Shown here in pieces: positions 5,773 through 14,474 of a DNA stretch of 14,474 nt. Positions within the stretch are counted from its first letter, which is position 1; every line of letters begins with the position of its first letter. The stretch is from DASWHD01 sp036393335. Lineage in GTDB: Bacteria > CG2-30-53-67 > CG2-30-70-394. Made by a program: the position numbers and the translations under genes. The notes beneath the pieces were generated by a model. The model saw only the letters and a list, made by a program, of their open reading frames with translations. It was not told the DNA's origin and did no database searches. The stretch covers positions 1 through 14,474 of the forward strand of contig DASWHD010000080.1 of NCBI GenBank assembly GCA_036393335.1. The letters run 5' to 3'.

Positions 5773-7026
5773 TCAAATTTGCAGCTCGGCCAGACGCCGC
5801 TCGAGAAACCGCCGCTCCGGCTCCTGCCGGGTGAGGGCCAGCGCTCGTTCGTAGGATGCGCAGGCTTCTGCATTCTTGCCCAGCCGCCGGCACAGGTCCG
5901 CCCGTGCCGCATGGGCCAGGTGATAGTTCCCCAACTCGCCGCGCTCCAGAAGGGCGTCGATGAGGGCAAGCCCGGCCTGGGGTCCGTCACGCATCGCCAC
6001 CGCCACGGCGCGATTCAACTCGACAACGGGCGACGGCTCCGCCAGCGCCAGCACGTCGTAGATGCCGACAATCCGGTGCCAATCCGTCGCGGCGGCGTTG
6101 GGCGCTCCGGCGTGTGCCTCCGCAATCGCCGCCTGGAGCGTGAACGGCCCGAACCGGCGCGACGCCAGCGCCCGCTCCAGCAGCGCCTTCCCTTCCGCGA
6201 TCTGATCCCGGTTCCAGAGCGAGCGATTCTGTTCCTCCAGCAGGACCAGGTCGCCCTGCGGCGAGGTGCGCGCGGCACGCCGCGATTCCTGCAGCAACAT
6301 GAGGGCGAGGAGCCCGACCACCTCCGGCTCGGGCAGCAATTCCCCGAGCAGACGCCCGAGGCGAATCGCCTCTCCCGAGAGGTCGGGCCGTGTCAGGGAC
6401 GCACCCGATGAGGCGGAGTACCCCTCGTTGAACACCAGGTAGATCACGTGCAGCACGGTGTCCAACCGGTCCGGCAGGTCGGCCGGTGACGGCACCTGAT
6501 ACGGGATGCGCGCGTCGCGGATCTTCGCCTTGGCGCGCACGATGCGTTGCGCCAGCGTGGACGGAGCGGCGAGGAAGGCGCGGGCAATCTCCTCGGTGGT
6601 GAGACCGCAGACTTCGCGCAGCGTCAGCGCAACCCGGGCGTGCGGCGCAAGGGCGGGATGGCAACAAGTGAAGATTAGCCGCAGCCGGTCGTCCTCGACA
6701 CCCGCATCGTCCGGCGTCTCGGTGGCACGGCCCTCGACCGCCAGTCGTTCGGCAATCGCTGCCTGCGAGGCATCGAACCGGGCGCGCCGGCGCAGCGCGT
6801 CGATGGCCTTGAAGCGGCCCGTCGAGACGAGCCAGGCGCGGGGATTGGCCGGCACCCCTTCCTTCGGCCATTTCTCCAGCGCGGCCTTGAAGGCATCGTG
6901 CAACGCATCCTCGGCGAGGTCGAAGTCGCCGAGCAGACGGATGAGGGTGGCGAAGATGCGGCGCGACTCCGAGCGGTAGACCGCAGCAGCATCCTCGCGC
7001 ACCCGCTCGGCAGCGTTCTCTGTCAT
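5773..7026 (-). CDS. ECF42-type RNA polymerase sigma factor with C-terminal extension
   Basis: This is a 417-residue sigma factor, about twice the length of a standard ECF protein. Region 2 spans about 22-85 (IFATLIRLLGDFDLAEDALHDAF, then NPRAWLVSTGRFKAIDALRR). Region 4 spans about 130-170 (ALTLREVCGLTTEEIARAFL). FTCCHPAL (119-126) and VIYLVFNEGYSASSG (about 194-208) are hallmarks of the group, and the remaining 200 residues are helical and TPR-like (ALAEPSPVVELNRAVAVAM, ADLCRRLGKNAEACASYERAL). In this group the extension is thought to regulate the sigma factor and no anti-sigma gene is found; none is seen here. The ATG at 7026 gives the normal family N-terminus, but its ribosome binding site is poor, and an in-frame TTG at 7074 is an alternative. 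It would direct transcription of the downstream DGPF genes. Confidence 0.95.
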   Translation of the reverse strand: MTENAAERVREDAAAVYRSESRRIFATLIRLLGDFDLAEDALHDAFKAALEKWPKEGVPANPRAWLVSTGRFKAIDALRRRARFDASQAAIAERLAVEGRATETPDDAGVEDDRLRLIFTCCHPALAPHARVALTLREVCGLTTEEIARAFLAAPSTLAQRIVRAKAKIRDARIPYQVPSPADLPDRLDTVLHVIYLVFNEGYSASSGASLTRPDLSGEAIRLGRLLGELLPEPEVVGLLALMLLQESRRAARTSPQGDLVLLEEQNRSLWNRDQIAEGKALLERALASRRFGPFTLQAAIAEAHAGAPNAAATDWHRIVGIYDVLALAEPSPVVELNRAVAVAMRDGPQAGLALIDALLERGELGNYHLAHAARADLCRRLGKNAEACASYERALALTRQEPERRFLERRLAELQI

Positions 7027-7202
7027 GCGCGACAAGGCCTGGGTTGCTTCCGGTCCCGTCCACCTTCCTTCCAAACCCCGGAGAAATTCGCTGCGAAAAT
7101 TCCAAGGATTTGGGGATCCGGAGTTACGTCTCCTGCGTGGCCATTTTTTTGTAGGCGGTGACGGCGCGCCGGGTCATTTCTTCGGGCGATCGAATCCCAA
7201 GG

Positions 7203-7829
7203 CTAGCCACCCCCGGGGTTCACGGGAGCCCCTTCCCACGCGCTGAGAAATTCCTGTGCCTCTTGCGAGGTATGCAGATAAGCAAAACGAGCCACCTGCC
7301 GTCCCACTTCCTTCAGCCGTTTCTCCAGGTCGCTGTTTTTGAGGGTCCCTGAGTCATCGAATTCCTGCCACGCCCGCGGAATCGAGACTTGTTCGGGGAT
7401 CACCCAGGCGTGCAGTGCGCGACCGACGGCACGCAAACTACTGATCGCGCCAAACGCCCCCATCCCGCCGCCGGAGACGCCCACCAACCCCAGCATCTTC
7501 CCCTCGAGCTCATCGAATCCCATGAGGTCGAGGGCGTTCTTGAGCACGCCGCTGTAGCCGCCGTGGTATTCCGGCGTGGCAAGAATGATTCCCTGGGCGG
7601 CCCTGACATCCTCACGCAGCTTGAAAACGTCTTTGGGATAGACGCTTTCATCCTCCTTGCCATCACAAAAGACCAGCTCATACGCCCGCAAGTCGATCAG
7701 GTGAATCGCGGCGCCGGCCTCTTTGGCCCCTGCAAGGGCCACCTGCAAAGCCATTCGCGTCAAGCTTCCCTTGCGGATACTCCCGCATATCCCCGCCACT
7801 TCAATCACTGGAGACGGTGCTTGTGTCAT
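7203..7829 (-). CDS. NAD(P)H-dependent FMN reductase family protein
   Basis: This is a 208-residue flavodoxin-like flavoprotein. GSIRKGS (16-22) is the FMN phosphate loop and TPEYHGGYSGVLKNALD (85-101) the flavin-binding segment of the family; VGVSGGGMGAFGA (about 116-128) forms the next loop. Family members reduce FMN, quinones, azo compounds or chromate using NAD(P)H in the cytoplasm; the substrate here cannot be told. The C-terminus (WEGAPVNPGGG) is of the usual length. The start is supported by AGGAGAG, 5 bases before the ATG. It lies 176 bp upstream of the ECF42 gene on the same strand and could be read through into it, although nothing proves a shared operon. Confidence 0.93.
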   Translation of the reverse strand: MTQAPSPVIEVAGICGSIRKGSLTRMALQVALAGAKEAGAAIHLIDLRAYELVFCDGKEDESVYPKDVFKLREDVRAAQGIILATPEYHGGYSGVLKNALDLMGFDELEGKMLGLVGVSGGGMGAFGAISSLRAVGRALHAWVIPEQVSIPRAWQEFDDSGTLKNSDLEKRLKEVGRQVARFAYLHTSQEAQEFLSAWEGAPVNPGGG

Positions 7830-7934
7830 CCGAGCTCTCCTGCCTCGGCGTGGCTGTCTTCCGCGGCGGTCGATTCGCCAGGGCCATCCCCTACCGGTTT
7901 GCGGCCACGGTGAGGAATGGGGGCTGGTCTGTCG

Positions 7935-8390
7935 CTACTGTTCAGAGAGGCTTGCGGCATACCGTTGGGCCGTATTCTTCACCATGTTCACCATGCCCAT
8001 CAGGCCCATGCTCTTGCCCATGGAGAGCTGGCGGCCAAAGAGATCGTAGACGATCTCGCCAGGCACCTGGGCGACGGCCTGTGGCGGGGCCCCGGAGAGG
8101 GTCTCCTCTAGGATTACCGCGAGGGCCATGGCGGAGACCCCCTGGGGGTTCTCCACCGCGAAGTGGAACCCGAGGGTGTGGTCCGGGCGCTCCTCGGTAA
8201 ACAAGTAGGCCTGGGACTCGCAGCCCGGGACCTTGTGGTCCGACCGGTAGGGACGCCGGGCGATCTCCTCCGGCACCCCCCGGAAGCGGCCGGCGATGTC
8301 GATGAGCATCTGGATGCGATCCGTCCGCTCGTCGAGCATGCCGAGGGTGGCCATCATGGCATGTAGCTTGTGTGGACAATCTTCTATCAC
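7935..8390 (-). CDS. sufE: SufE-family sulfur acceptor
   Basis: This is a protein of about 151 residues. SufE takes persulfide sulfur from the cysteine desulfurase SufS and passes it to SufB. The conserved segment KVPGCESQAYLF carries the active-site Cys (C57 from the GTG start), and the preceding DRIQMLIDIAGRFRGVPEE matches the SufE N-terminal helix. The start is uncertain. GTG at 8390 (after GAGAG) gives the length used here; ATG at 8357 would give 140 residues with a worse ribosome site. The open frame runs up to 8495, but that part overlaps an inverted-repeat element. It is the last gene of the suf group, separated from the rhodanese gene by about 200 bp, so it may have its own promoter. 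SufE alongside SufU is unusual, since either can serve as acceptor. Confidence 0.85.
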   Translation of the reverse strand: MIEDCPHKLHAMMATLGMLDERTDRIQMLIDIAGRFRGVPEEIARRPYRSDHKVPGCESQAYLFTEERPDHTLGFHFAVENPQGVSAMALAVILEETLSGAPPQAVAQVPGEIVYDLFGRQLSMGKSMGLMGMVNMVKNTAQRYAASLSEQ

Positions 8391-8491
8391 GGCGCTCTCT
8401 CTCGCGCACGACCCTGTGGCTGGTTTCACCCCCCCGCCGCGGCAGACGATCATCTCCTGCGCAGCGCCCCAACACCCCGGGCGGGCCATTA

Positions 8492-8571
8492 CCACCCGGA
8501 CAGGGCCCTGCCCGCCGGTGGCGTGGCGGCGGCCAATGCTGGCCGGCGGGCTGAACCCTGCCTACGGGTGG
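8492..8571. repeat. REP-like inverted repeat between the rhodanese gene and sufE
   Basis: The left arm 8492-8518 (CCACCCGGACAGGG... ending CCCGCCGG) pairs with the right arm 8543-8571 (CCGGCGGGCTGAACCC... ending CGGGTGG) with few mismatches. The 24-base centre has its own small hairpin GGCCA-ATGC-TGGCC. It has the character of a REP or BIME unit. As RNA it would be a very stable hairpin 18 bases after the rhodanese stop codon, able to stabilise or terminate that transcript, although no U-tract follows. Confidence 0.7.
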
Positions 8572-8589
8572 CGCGACATGGGTGGTTTC

Positions 8590-9471
8590 CTAACGCTCGA
8601 TCGGGACGTTCACCAGGTTGCCCCACTCCGTCCAGCTTCCGTCGTAGTTGCGCACCTTCTGGAAGCCGAGCAGGTAGGTGAGGACGAACCAGGTGTGGCT
8701 GCTGCGCTCCCCGATGCGGCAGTAGGCGATCACGTCGTCGTCGGACTTCAACCCATTGTCCTCCAGGTAGATCTTCCGCAGCTCGTCGGCGGTCTTGATG
8801 GTGCCATCCTCCGGGTGGATCGCCATGCCCCAGGGGATGCTCTTCGCCCCGGGGATGTGGCCGCCACGCAGGGCGCCCTCGTTGGGGTAGCCCGGCATGT
8901 GCAGACGCTCGCCGCTGAACTCTTCGGGGCTACGCACGTCCACCAGGGGCCGGTGGGCGTCGATGTGCACCATGACCTGCTGGCGGAAGGCCCGGATCTT
9001 GGTGTCGTCGCGCTGCGGTGCCTTGTACTGGGTGGCCTTGTAGTGGGGCACGTCCTGCGCCAGGGGGCGTTTCTCCTGCTCCCACTTCAGGCTCCCACCG
9101 TCCATGATTCGGGCGGCGGTGTGGCCGAAGAGCTGGAAGATCCAGAAGGCGTAGGCGGCCCACCAGTTGCTCTTGTCCCCATAGAAGACGCAGGTGGTGT
9201 CGCGCGTCACCCCGACGTGGCTCATGAGACGCTCGAAGCCCTGCTTGTCGAGATAGTCCCGGATGACGTGCTGGTTCAAGTCTCGGGTCCAGTCGACCTC
9301 CACCGCCACGGGGACGTGCTTCGCGTGGTAGAGGAGGGGGTCCTCGTTGGATTCGATGATCCTTACTTCGGGGTCGTTCATGTGCTCGGCCACCCAGTCG
9401 GTGGAGACGAGCACTTCCGGATGCGCATAACCGCGCTCCGCGATGTCGATTGTGGATTGGGTTTTTTTCAT
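8590..9471 (-). CDS. Two-domain rhodanese (thiosulfate sulfurtransferase)
   Basis: This is a 293-residue protein with two rhodanese domains. The N-terminal domain (about 20-140) is inactive-type and the C-terminal domain (about 165-290) carries the active loop CRIGERS with Cys251, followed by SHTWFVLTYLLGF. CRIGERS with the downstream HTWFVL resembles the CysA-type thiosulfate sulfurtransferases, which move sulfane sulfur from thiosulfate to cyanide or to protein thiols. No signal peptide is visible, so it should be cytoplasmic. AAGGAG lies 7 bases before the ATG. It lies inside the suf group between the Rieske gene and sufE, which suggests it feeds sulfur into, or guards, Fe-S assembly (inference). 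A 23-bp palindrome lies just upstream of the ribosome binding site. Confidence 0.95.
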   Translation of the reverse strand: MKKTQSTIDIAERGYAHPEVLVSTDWVAEHMNDPEVRIIESNEDPLLYHAKHVPVAVEVDWTRDLNQHVIRDYLDKQGFERLMSHVGVTRDTTCVFYGDKSNWWAAYAFWIFQLFGHTAARIMDGGSLKWEQEKRPLAQDVPHYKATQYKAPQRDDTKIRAFRQQVMVHIDAHRPLVDVRSPEEFSGERLHMPGYPNEGALRGGHIPGAKSIPWGMAIHPEDGTIKTADELRKIYLEDNGLKSDDDVIAYCRIGERSSHTWFVLTYLLGFQKVRNYDGSWTEWGNLVNVPIER

Positions 9472-9490
9472 GGTCCTGCTCCTTCGTTCA

Positions 9491-9513
9491 CCACACGGGA
9501 CCGTCCCGTGTGG
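9491..9513. promoter_or_regulatory. 23-bp perfect palindrome upstream of the rhodanese gene
   Basis: CCACACGGGAC-C-GTCCCGTGTGG: 11-base arms around one central base, placed between the Rieske stop codon (9552) and the rhodanese AAGGAG site. It could be a dimeric-repressor operator or an mRNA hairpin controlling translation or decay. There is no U-tract, so it is not a classic terminator. The function is inferred from position only. Confidence 0.5.
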
Positions 9514-9551
9514 AGGGTTGCATCATTCGCTGGTTCACGGTCGATCTCCTG

Positions 9552-9872
9552 TCACTGCCAGCGGTCATCCATCACCTGCACGACGCCGTCCGCGACGCGC
9601 ACCGGCAGGGTGTCGACCGCCTCGTAGGCCGGCGGCTCCAGCGCCTCCCCGGTCTTGAGGTCGAAGCGGGCGCCGTGGCGCGGGCAAACGATCTCACTGC
9701 CCTCCACCACACCGCCGGTGAGAATGCCGCCGTCATGGGTGCAGACGTCCTCGATGGCGAAAAAGCCGTCTGCGAGATGGAAGACCGCGATCTGGGCGGC
9801 GTCCACCTCCAGGCAGCGGAAGCTTCCTTCTGGAAACTCCACCACAGGGGCCACGTCGATCCAGTCAGCCAT
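9552..9872 (-). CDS. Rieske [2Fe-2S] ferredoxin
   Basis: This is a 106-residue soluble Rieske protein of the ferredoxin type used with non-haem dioxygenases. The two cluster motifs are C44-T-H46 (CTHDGG) and C63-P-R-H66 (CPRHGARF), giving two Cys and two His ligands. No membrane anchor is present, so it is a cytoplasmic electron carrier. Its place in the suf group, 10 bp after sufT and before the rhodanese gene, suggests a redox step in Fe-S assembly, a recurrent arrangement whose biochemistry is unclear. No oxygenase gene is nearby. Confidence 0.95.
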   Translation of the reverse strand: MADWIDVAPVVEFPEGSFRCLEVDAAQIAVFHLADGFFAIEDVCTHDGGILTGGVVEGSEIVCPRHGARFDLKTGEALEPPAYEAVDTLPVRVADGVVQVMDDRWQ

Positions 9873-9882
9873 GGTCGTTCCC

Positions 9883-10296
9883 TCAACAAAGACCGAGCTC
9901 CAACCGCGCGGCCTCCGACATCTGGTCCTGGCACCACGGGGGATCCCACACTAACTCCACGTGCGCCGCGGTGATCCCCGCCACTTGGCGCACCGCCTCT
10001 TCCACCGTCGCGGGGAAGGTCTGGGCTACGGGACAGCCCGGTGCAGTAAGGGTCATGCGGATCGCCACGCTACCGGCCGGGTCGACCTCCAGGCTGTAGA
10101 TCAGTCCGAGGTCGTAGATGTTCAGCGGCAGCTCGGGGTCGTAGACCTCGCGCAGGGCCGCCACAACCCGGTCGCGGAGGTCATCCGGGGCAGCGGCCGG
10201 GGTGCGATCACGCGCGGCCACCGTCGTCATCGCCCCCCGGCTCTCTGGCGGGGTCTCCGGCTTGCGGTGTCGTTGCAGGGGGATAAGACGTTTCAT
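9883..10296 (-). CDS. sufT: SufT (DUF59/MIP18) Fe-S maturation factor
   Basis: This is a 137-residue protein with a DUF59 domain. DPELPLNIYDLGLIY (about 53-67) is the hallmark, TLTAPGCPVAQTFP carries the conserved Cys (C88), and the C-terminus WDPPWCQDQMSEAARLELGL matches the SufT-type ending. The first 40 residues are a basic, Pro-rich extension of low conservation. ATG 10296 is taken because GAGG lies about 7 bases before it; ATG at residue 23 is an alternative. SufT helps load clusters onto target proteins, especially under high demand. The Rieske gene follows after 10 bp, so the two are almost surely co-transcribed. Confidence 0.92.
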   Translation of the reverse strand: MKRLIPLQRHRKPETPPESRGAMTTVAARDRTPAAAPDDLRDRVVAALREVYDPELPLNIYDLGLIYSLEVDPAGSVAIRMTLTAPGCPVAQTFPATVEEAVRQVAGITAAHVELVWDPPWCQDQMSEAARLELGLC

Positions 10297-10337
10297 CGCT
10301 GGGCCTCGGTCGTCGCAAATGGCTCGTCACCCCTCCC

Positions 10338-10790
10338 TCATTCGCTACACACGGTCTCCTTGTCCCCGTCCAGCGCCGCCTTCAGCACGTGCCAGGCGAG
10401 GGTCGCGCACTTCACGCGCATGGGGTAGTCGCGCACCCCGGCGAGCACGGCGAGCTTGCCCAGAGAGATGTCGCCCGCGGGGACGCCGCCGTTGGTGAGC
10501 GCCGCGCGCATCTGCGCAAAGAGCCGCCGCGCCTCGGCCTCGCTCTTGCCCTTGATCGCCTCGCTCATCAAGGAGGCCGATGCCATGGAGATGGCACAGC
10601 CCACGCCGTCGAAGCCCACGTCGCGGATCACCCCGTCCTTCACCTCCAGATAAAGAGAGACGTCGTCCCCACACAGGGGGTTGAAGCCATGACCCTCGCA
10701 GCAGACCCCGAGGGGCCGGTGCTGGAAGCTCCGCGGGTTGCGGTTGTGGTCGAGGATCATCTCCTCGTACAGGTCGCGCAGGTCGTTCAT
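10338..10790 (-). CDS. sufU: SufU zinc-dependent sulfur-transfer protein
   Basis: This is a 150-residue IscU-fold protein of the SufU class. The Cys-Asp-Cys-Cys set is at C40, D42, C65 and C128 (NPLCGDD, GVGCAISMASASLM, VKCATLAWH), almost the same positions as in Bacillus SufU. The insert between the second and third sites (about residues 100-125, GDISLGKLAVLAGVRDYPMR) distinguishes SufU from scaffold IscU. SufU accepts sulfur from SufS and passes it to SufBCD. Its ATG overlaps the sufD stop as ATGA, so translation is coupled to sufD. SufS is not adjacent, although it is the usual partner. Confidence 0.95.
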   Translation of the reverse strand: MNDLRDLYEEMILDHNRNPRSFQHRPLGVCCEGHGFNPLCGDDVSLYLEVKDGVIRDVGFDGVGCAISMASASLMSEAIKGKSEAEARRLFAQMRAALTNGGVPAGDISLGKLAVLAGVRDYPMRVKCATLAWHVLKAALDGDKETVCSE

Positions 10791-12148
10791 GCCTCGATTC
10801 CCTCCGCCAGTTGCCTGGCCTGTTGGATGACTTGTTCCTCACCGAGCCGTGCCGCGAGCCGCTCTTCGATCCGCGCGCGTAGCTCGCGGTCTTCAATCCG
10901 CTCCACGACCTCGCCGGCGAAGGCGTAGGTGAGGAGGTGGCGCGCGGCGACCTCGTCCAGGCCGCGGGAGCGCAGGTAGAAGAGGGCGTCCGCGTCGAGC
11001 TGCCCCACCGTCGCCCCGTGGCTGCACCGTACGTCGTCGGCGTAGATCTCGAGCTGCGGCTTGGTGTCCACCTCGGCGCGCGGCGACAGTAGCAGGTTGC
11101 GGTTGGCCTGCTGAGCGTCGGTCTGCTGGGCATCGGGGTGGACGTAGATCTTGCCGCAGAAGACCCCGCGCGCGGCGCCGTCGAGGATCCCCTTGTACAG
11201 CTCGCGGCTGGTACCCCGCGGCCGGGCATGGTCGATACGGGTGTGAAAGTCCACGTGCCGGCGGCCCGCCGCCACGTATAGGCCGTTGAGGGTACACGAA
11301 CCCCCCTCGCCGTCCAGTACGGTGTTGATGTCGGTGCGAGACAGGCGGCCGCCCAGTCCGAGGGCGTGGGAGGTGAAGCGGCTGTCGCGACCCTGGCGGA
11401 CCTGCACCGTCGCCACATGAAAGGCCTCGTCGCTCTCGCCCTGAAGGAGGATGTGCTCCAGTGCCGCGCCGTTGCCCGTCACCACTTCGGTGATGGCGTT
11501 GGTGAAGTGGCCCGAGTCGCCGAGGCTGGCGTAGCTCTCGATGACGGTCGCCCGCCCCCGGTCTCCCGCCACGATCAGGTTGCGTGGCTGGCTGAACACC
11601 GCTTCACCCTGGCGGGTGGTGACGAAGAGCAGCTCGATCGGCTCCTCCACCGCGACCCCGTCGGGCAGCCACAGGTAGGCACCGTCGGTGAGGAAGGCGG
11701 TGTTGAGGGCGCAGAAGCCGCTGGCCATCGAGTCCCCGATCCGGCCCAGGTAGGGCTCCAGCCGCTCCGGCTGCTGCTCCACTGCCGCGGCCAGGCTGCT
11801 CAGGGTCACCCCATCCGGGAGGCGGCCGGGCCGCGACAGGGAGGGCGCGAAGTGGCCGTTGACGAACACCAGGAGGTGGCTCTTTGCGCCCGCGATGAGC
11901 AGGGGTGTGAGGTCATCCCGATCCAGCCCGATGCACGCCTGCGCGGCGGGAGTGAAGGGGTGCTCCGCGATCGCGGTCACGCGGGTGTACTTCCACTCCT
12001 CATCCCGGAGCGTGGGGAAGCCCAGGTGGGCGAAGCGCTCCAGGGCCTGCTCGCGGGTGCGCCGCAGCCACGGCACGGGCTGGCCCGGGAGCTGGCCCGC
12101 CCACGCCTGGTACTGGGTCCGGTAGTGGTCGATGGTAGAGGTCGGCAT
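10787..12148 (-). CDS. sufD: SufD, Fe-S assembly scaffold subunit
   Basis: This is a 453-residue beta-helix protein of the SufBCD complex. FPTLRDEEWKYTRV near the N-terminus (about 44-57) and CSHGATVGQLDADALFYLRSRG followed by ARHLLTYAFAGEVVERI near the C-terminus are the family's strongest segments, and the SHGATVG His is the one implicated in cluster assembly and iron entry. GGAG lies 8 bases before the ATG at 12148. The repeat element at 12164-12425 separates it from sufC, but the same strand and tight ATGA link to sufU argue for one operon. The length is normal. Confidence 0.96.
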   Translation of the reverse strand: MPTSTIDHYRTQYQAWAGQLPGQPVPWLRRTREQALERFAHLGFPTLRDEEWKYTRVTAIAEHPFTPAAQACIGLDRDDLTPLLIAGAKSHLLVFVNGHFAPSLSRPGRLPDGVTLSSLAAAVEQQPERLEPYLGRIGDSMASGFCALNTAFLTDGAYLWLPDGVAVEEPIELLFVTTRQGEAVFSQPRNLIVAGDRGRATVIESYASLGDSGHFTNAITEVVTGNGAALEHILLQGESDEAFHVATVQVRQGRDSRFTSHALGLGGRLSRTDINTVLDGEGGSCTLNGLYVAAGRRHVDFHTRIDHARPRGTSRELYKGILDGAARGVFCGKIYVHPDAQQTDAQQANRNLLLSPRAEVDTKPQLEIYADDVRCSHGATVGQLDADALFYLRSRGLDEVAARHLLTYAFAGEVVERIEDRELRARIEERLAARLGEEQVIQQARQLAEGIEA

Positions 12149-12163
12149 GTTCAGATCTCCCGG

Positions 12164-12425
12164 CCTGCATTACTCACCACGGATTGTCGCGAGACCACGC
12201 GATCGCGCGCAGCTCCTGGTCGGTCCGCGGGTCGCCGGTGCCATCGGCTGCTAGCCTCTGTCCGGAAATCCGGTAGGAGCCGAATCCCTTCGGCGACCCA
12301 GGCCCAGAGGGCCTGCCGCGCCGCAGGCGCGGATCGCCGGTGAAACCGGCTCCTACCCTTGGTGAGACGGCCAGGAGATACAGTCGGTTGTGGGGTCGCA
12401 GCAGAGTCATGGTGCGAAATGCGGG
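12164..12425. repeat. MITE-like element, copy 2 (262 bp), in the sufC-sufD spacer
   Basis: The ends are CCTGCATTACTCACCA (12164-12179) and TGGTGCGAAATGCGGG (12410-12425), 13 of 16 pairing. Close to each end it shares blocks with copy 1: CACGGATTGTCGCGAGACC on the left, GGCCAGGAGATAC on the right, and a REP arm at 12272-12298 identical to copy 1. The partner REP arm is at 12332-12357 (ends CCGGCTCCTACC). It carries about 35 extra bases near 12299-12331 with their own hairpin. It fills the whole sufC-sufD spacer apart from the sufD ribosome binding site (about 3 bases away) and 6 bases before the sufC stop. Confidence 0.85.
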
Positions 12426-12431
12426 TGATGG

Positions 12432-13196
<765 letters not shown>

Positions 13197-13220
13197 GGCG
13201 ATCGCCTCATCTCGTTTTTT

Positions 13221-13378
13221 CAATGCCAAGGCGCCAAGGCACGAAGCCGCAAAGGGTCGATCTTCGCCGGGGTGCTAGCTCCCCCTCGTGCATCGGAGAC
13301 CGTCGCTCTCGGCTCTCCATGGTGATCAACCATTGTCCAATCCCCTTTGCGCCTTCGCGTCCTTGCGCCTTGGCGTTG
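13221..13378. repeat. 36-bp inverted repeat element in the sufB-sufC spacer
   Basis: The left arm 13221-13256 (CAATGCCAAGGCGCCAAGGC... ending CGCAAAGGG) and the right arm 13343-13378 (CCCTTTGCGCCTTCGCG... ending CCTTGGCGTTG) are near-perfect reverse complements with a few substitutions and one indel. The sequence style (GCCAAGGCGCAAAGG) belongs to a widespread class of intergenic repeats and is unrelated to the MITE-like element. The centre, about 86 bp, includes the near palindrome GGGGTGCTAGCTCCCC. No reading frame of note is inside it. Confidence 0.8.
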
Positions 13379-13400
13379 TGTTGTCGTTGTTCCCACTGAC

Positions 13401-14474
<1,074 letters not shown>

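Noticed and set aside
5987..7105. 372-codon minus-strand frame in another phase of the ECF42 gene
   Set aside because: The sigma-factor frame contains all conserved motifs; this one is its out-of-phase shadow.
7124..7177. 17-residue minus-strand frame (MTRRAVTAYKKMATQET) between the FMN reductase and sigma factor genes
   Set aside because: It has no ribosome site and no recognisable family. It could be a leader peptide, but nothing in the sequence supports that.
8296..9627. 443-codon open frame on the plus strand
   Set aside because: It is antisense to the rhodanese gene and the ends of its neighbours; the rhodanese has active-site motifs and a ribosome site, while this frame resembles nothing.
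11366..12343. 325-codon plus-strand frame
   Set aside because: It is antisense to sufD and runs into the MITE-like repeat; a GC-bias frame only.

Overview
The window is high-GC DNA, densely coded, with a two-block layout. It looks like a chromosomal region of a gammaproteobacterium, perhaps a sulfur-oxidising Chromatiales-type lineage. That placement is an inference from GC content, a SUF cluster of SufU/SufT/Rieske type, a c-heme chemoreceptor and REP/MITE-like repeats; no rRNA or species-specific marker is present. No tRNA, rRNA, CRISPR array, transposase or phage gene was seen.

Left block, + strand (1-4116): the 3' part of a tetratricopeptide-repeat protein with a His-rich insert; a 503-bp gap with a candidate flagellar-type (sigma-28) promoter; a 681-residue methyl-accepting chemotaxis protein with a CxxCH haem-c motif in its periplasmic domain and an EWEDF C-terminal CheR-docking-like pentapeptide; a 227-bp MITE-like repeat that begins at the MCP stop codon; and a small two-helix membrane protein with a near-perfect ribosome binding site.

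Middle block, - strand (4084-7829): a tandem DUF1540 Cys-rich protein, a degenerate YCII (DGPF) gene, two intact YCII/DGPF proteins, an ECF42-type sigma factor with a long C-terminal extension, and an NAD(P)H-dependent FMN reductase. ECF42 sigma factors are known to travel with DGPF proteins and to lack an anti-sigma factor. Between the sigma gene and the first DGPF gene lies TGTCGA-N17-CGAC, a good candidate for the promoter this sigma factor recognises.

Right block, - strand (7935-14474): an iron-sulfur cluster assembly cluster in the transcription order sufB (cut by the window end), sufC, sufD, sufU, sufT, a Rieske ferredoxin, a two-domain rhodanese, sufE. SufBCD is the scaffold and ATPase, SufU and SufE are sulfur acceptors, SufT is a maturation factor. 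No cysteine desulfurase (sufS) is in the window, although a slot between sufD and sufU is common for it; sufD and sufU are instead fused by an ATGA overlap.

The most unusual feature is the repeat load. Two copies of a MITE-like element (after the MCP gene and between sufC and sufD) share terminal inverted repeats and an identical 27-bp inner REP arm, and copy 1 carries an extra 20-bp perfect palindrome. A different 36-bp inverted repeat fills the sufB-sufC spacer, a third inverted repeat lies between the rhodanese and sufE, and a 23-bp perfect palindrome precedes the rhodanese. Most of the longer spacers of the suf cluster therefore hold a palindromic element.
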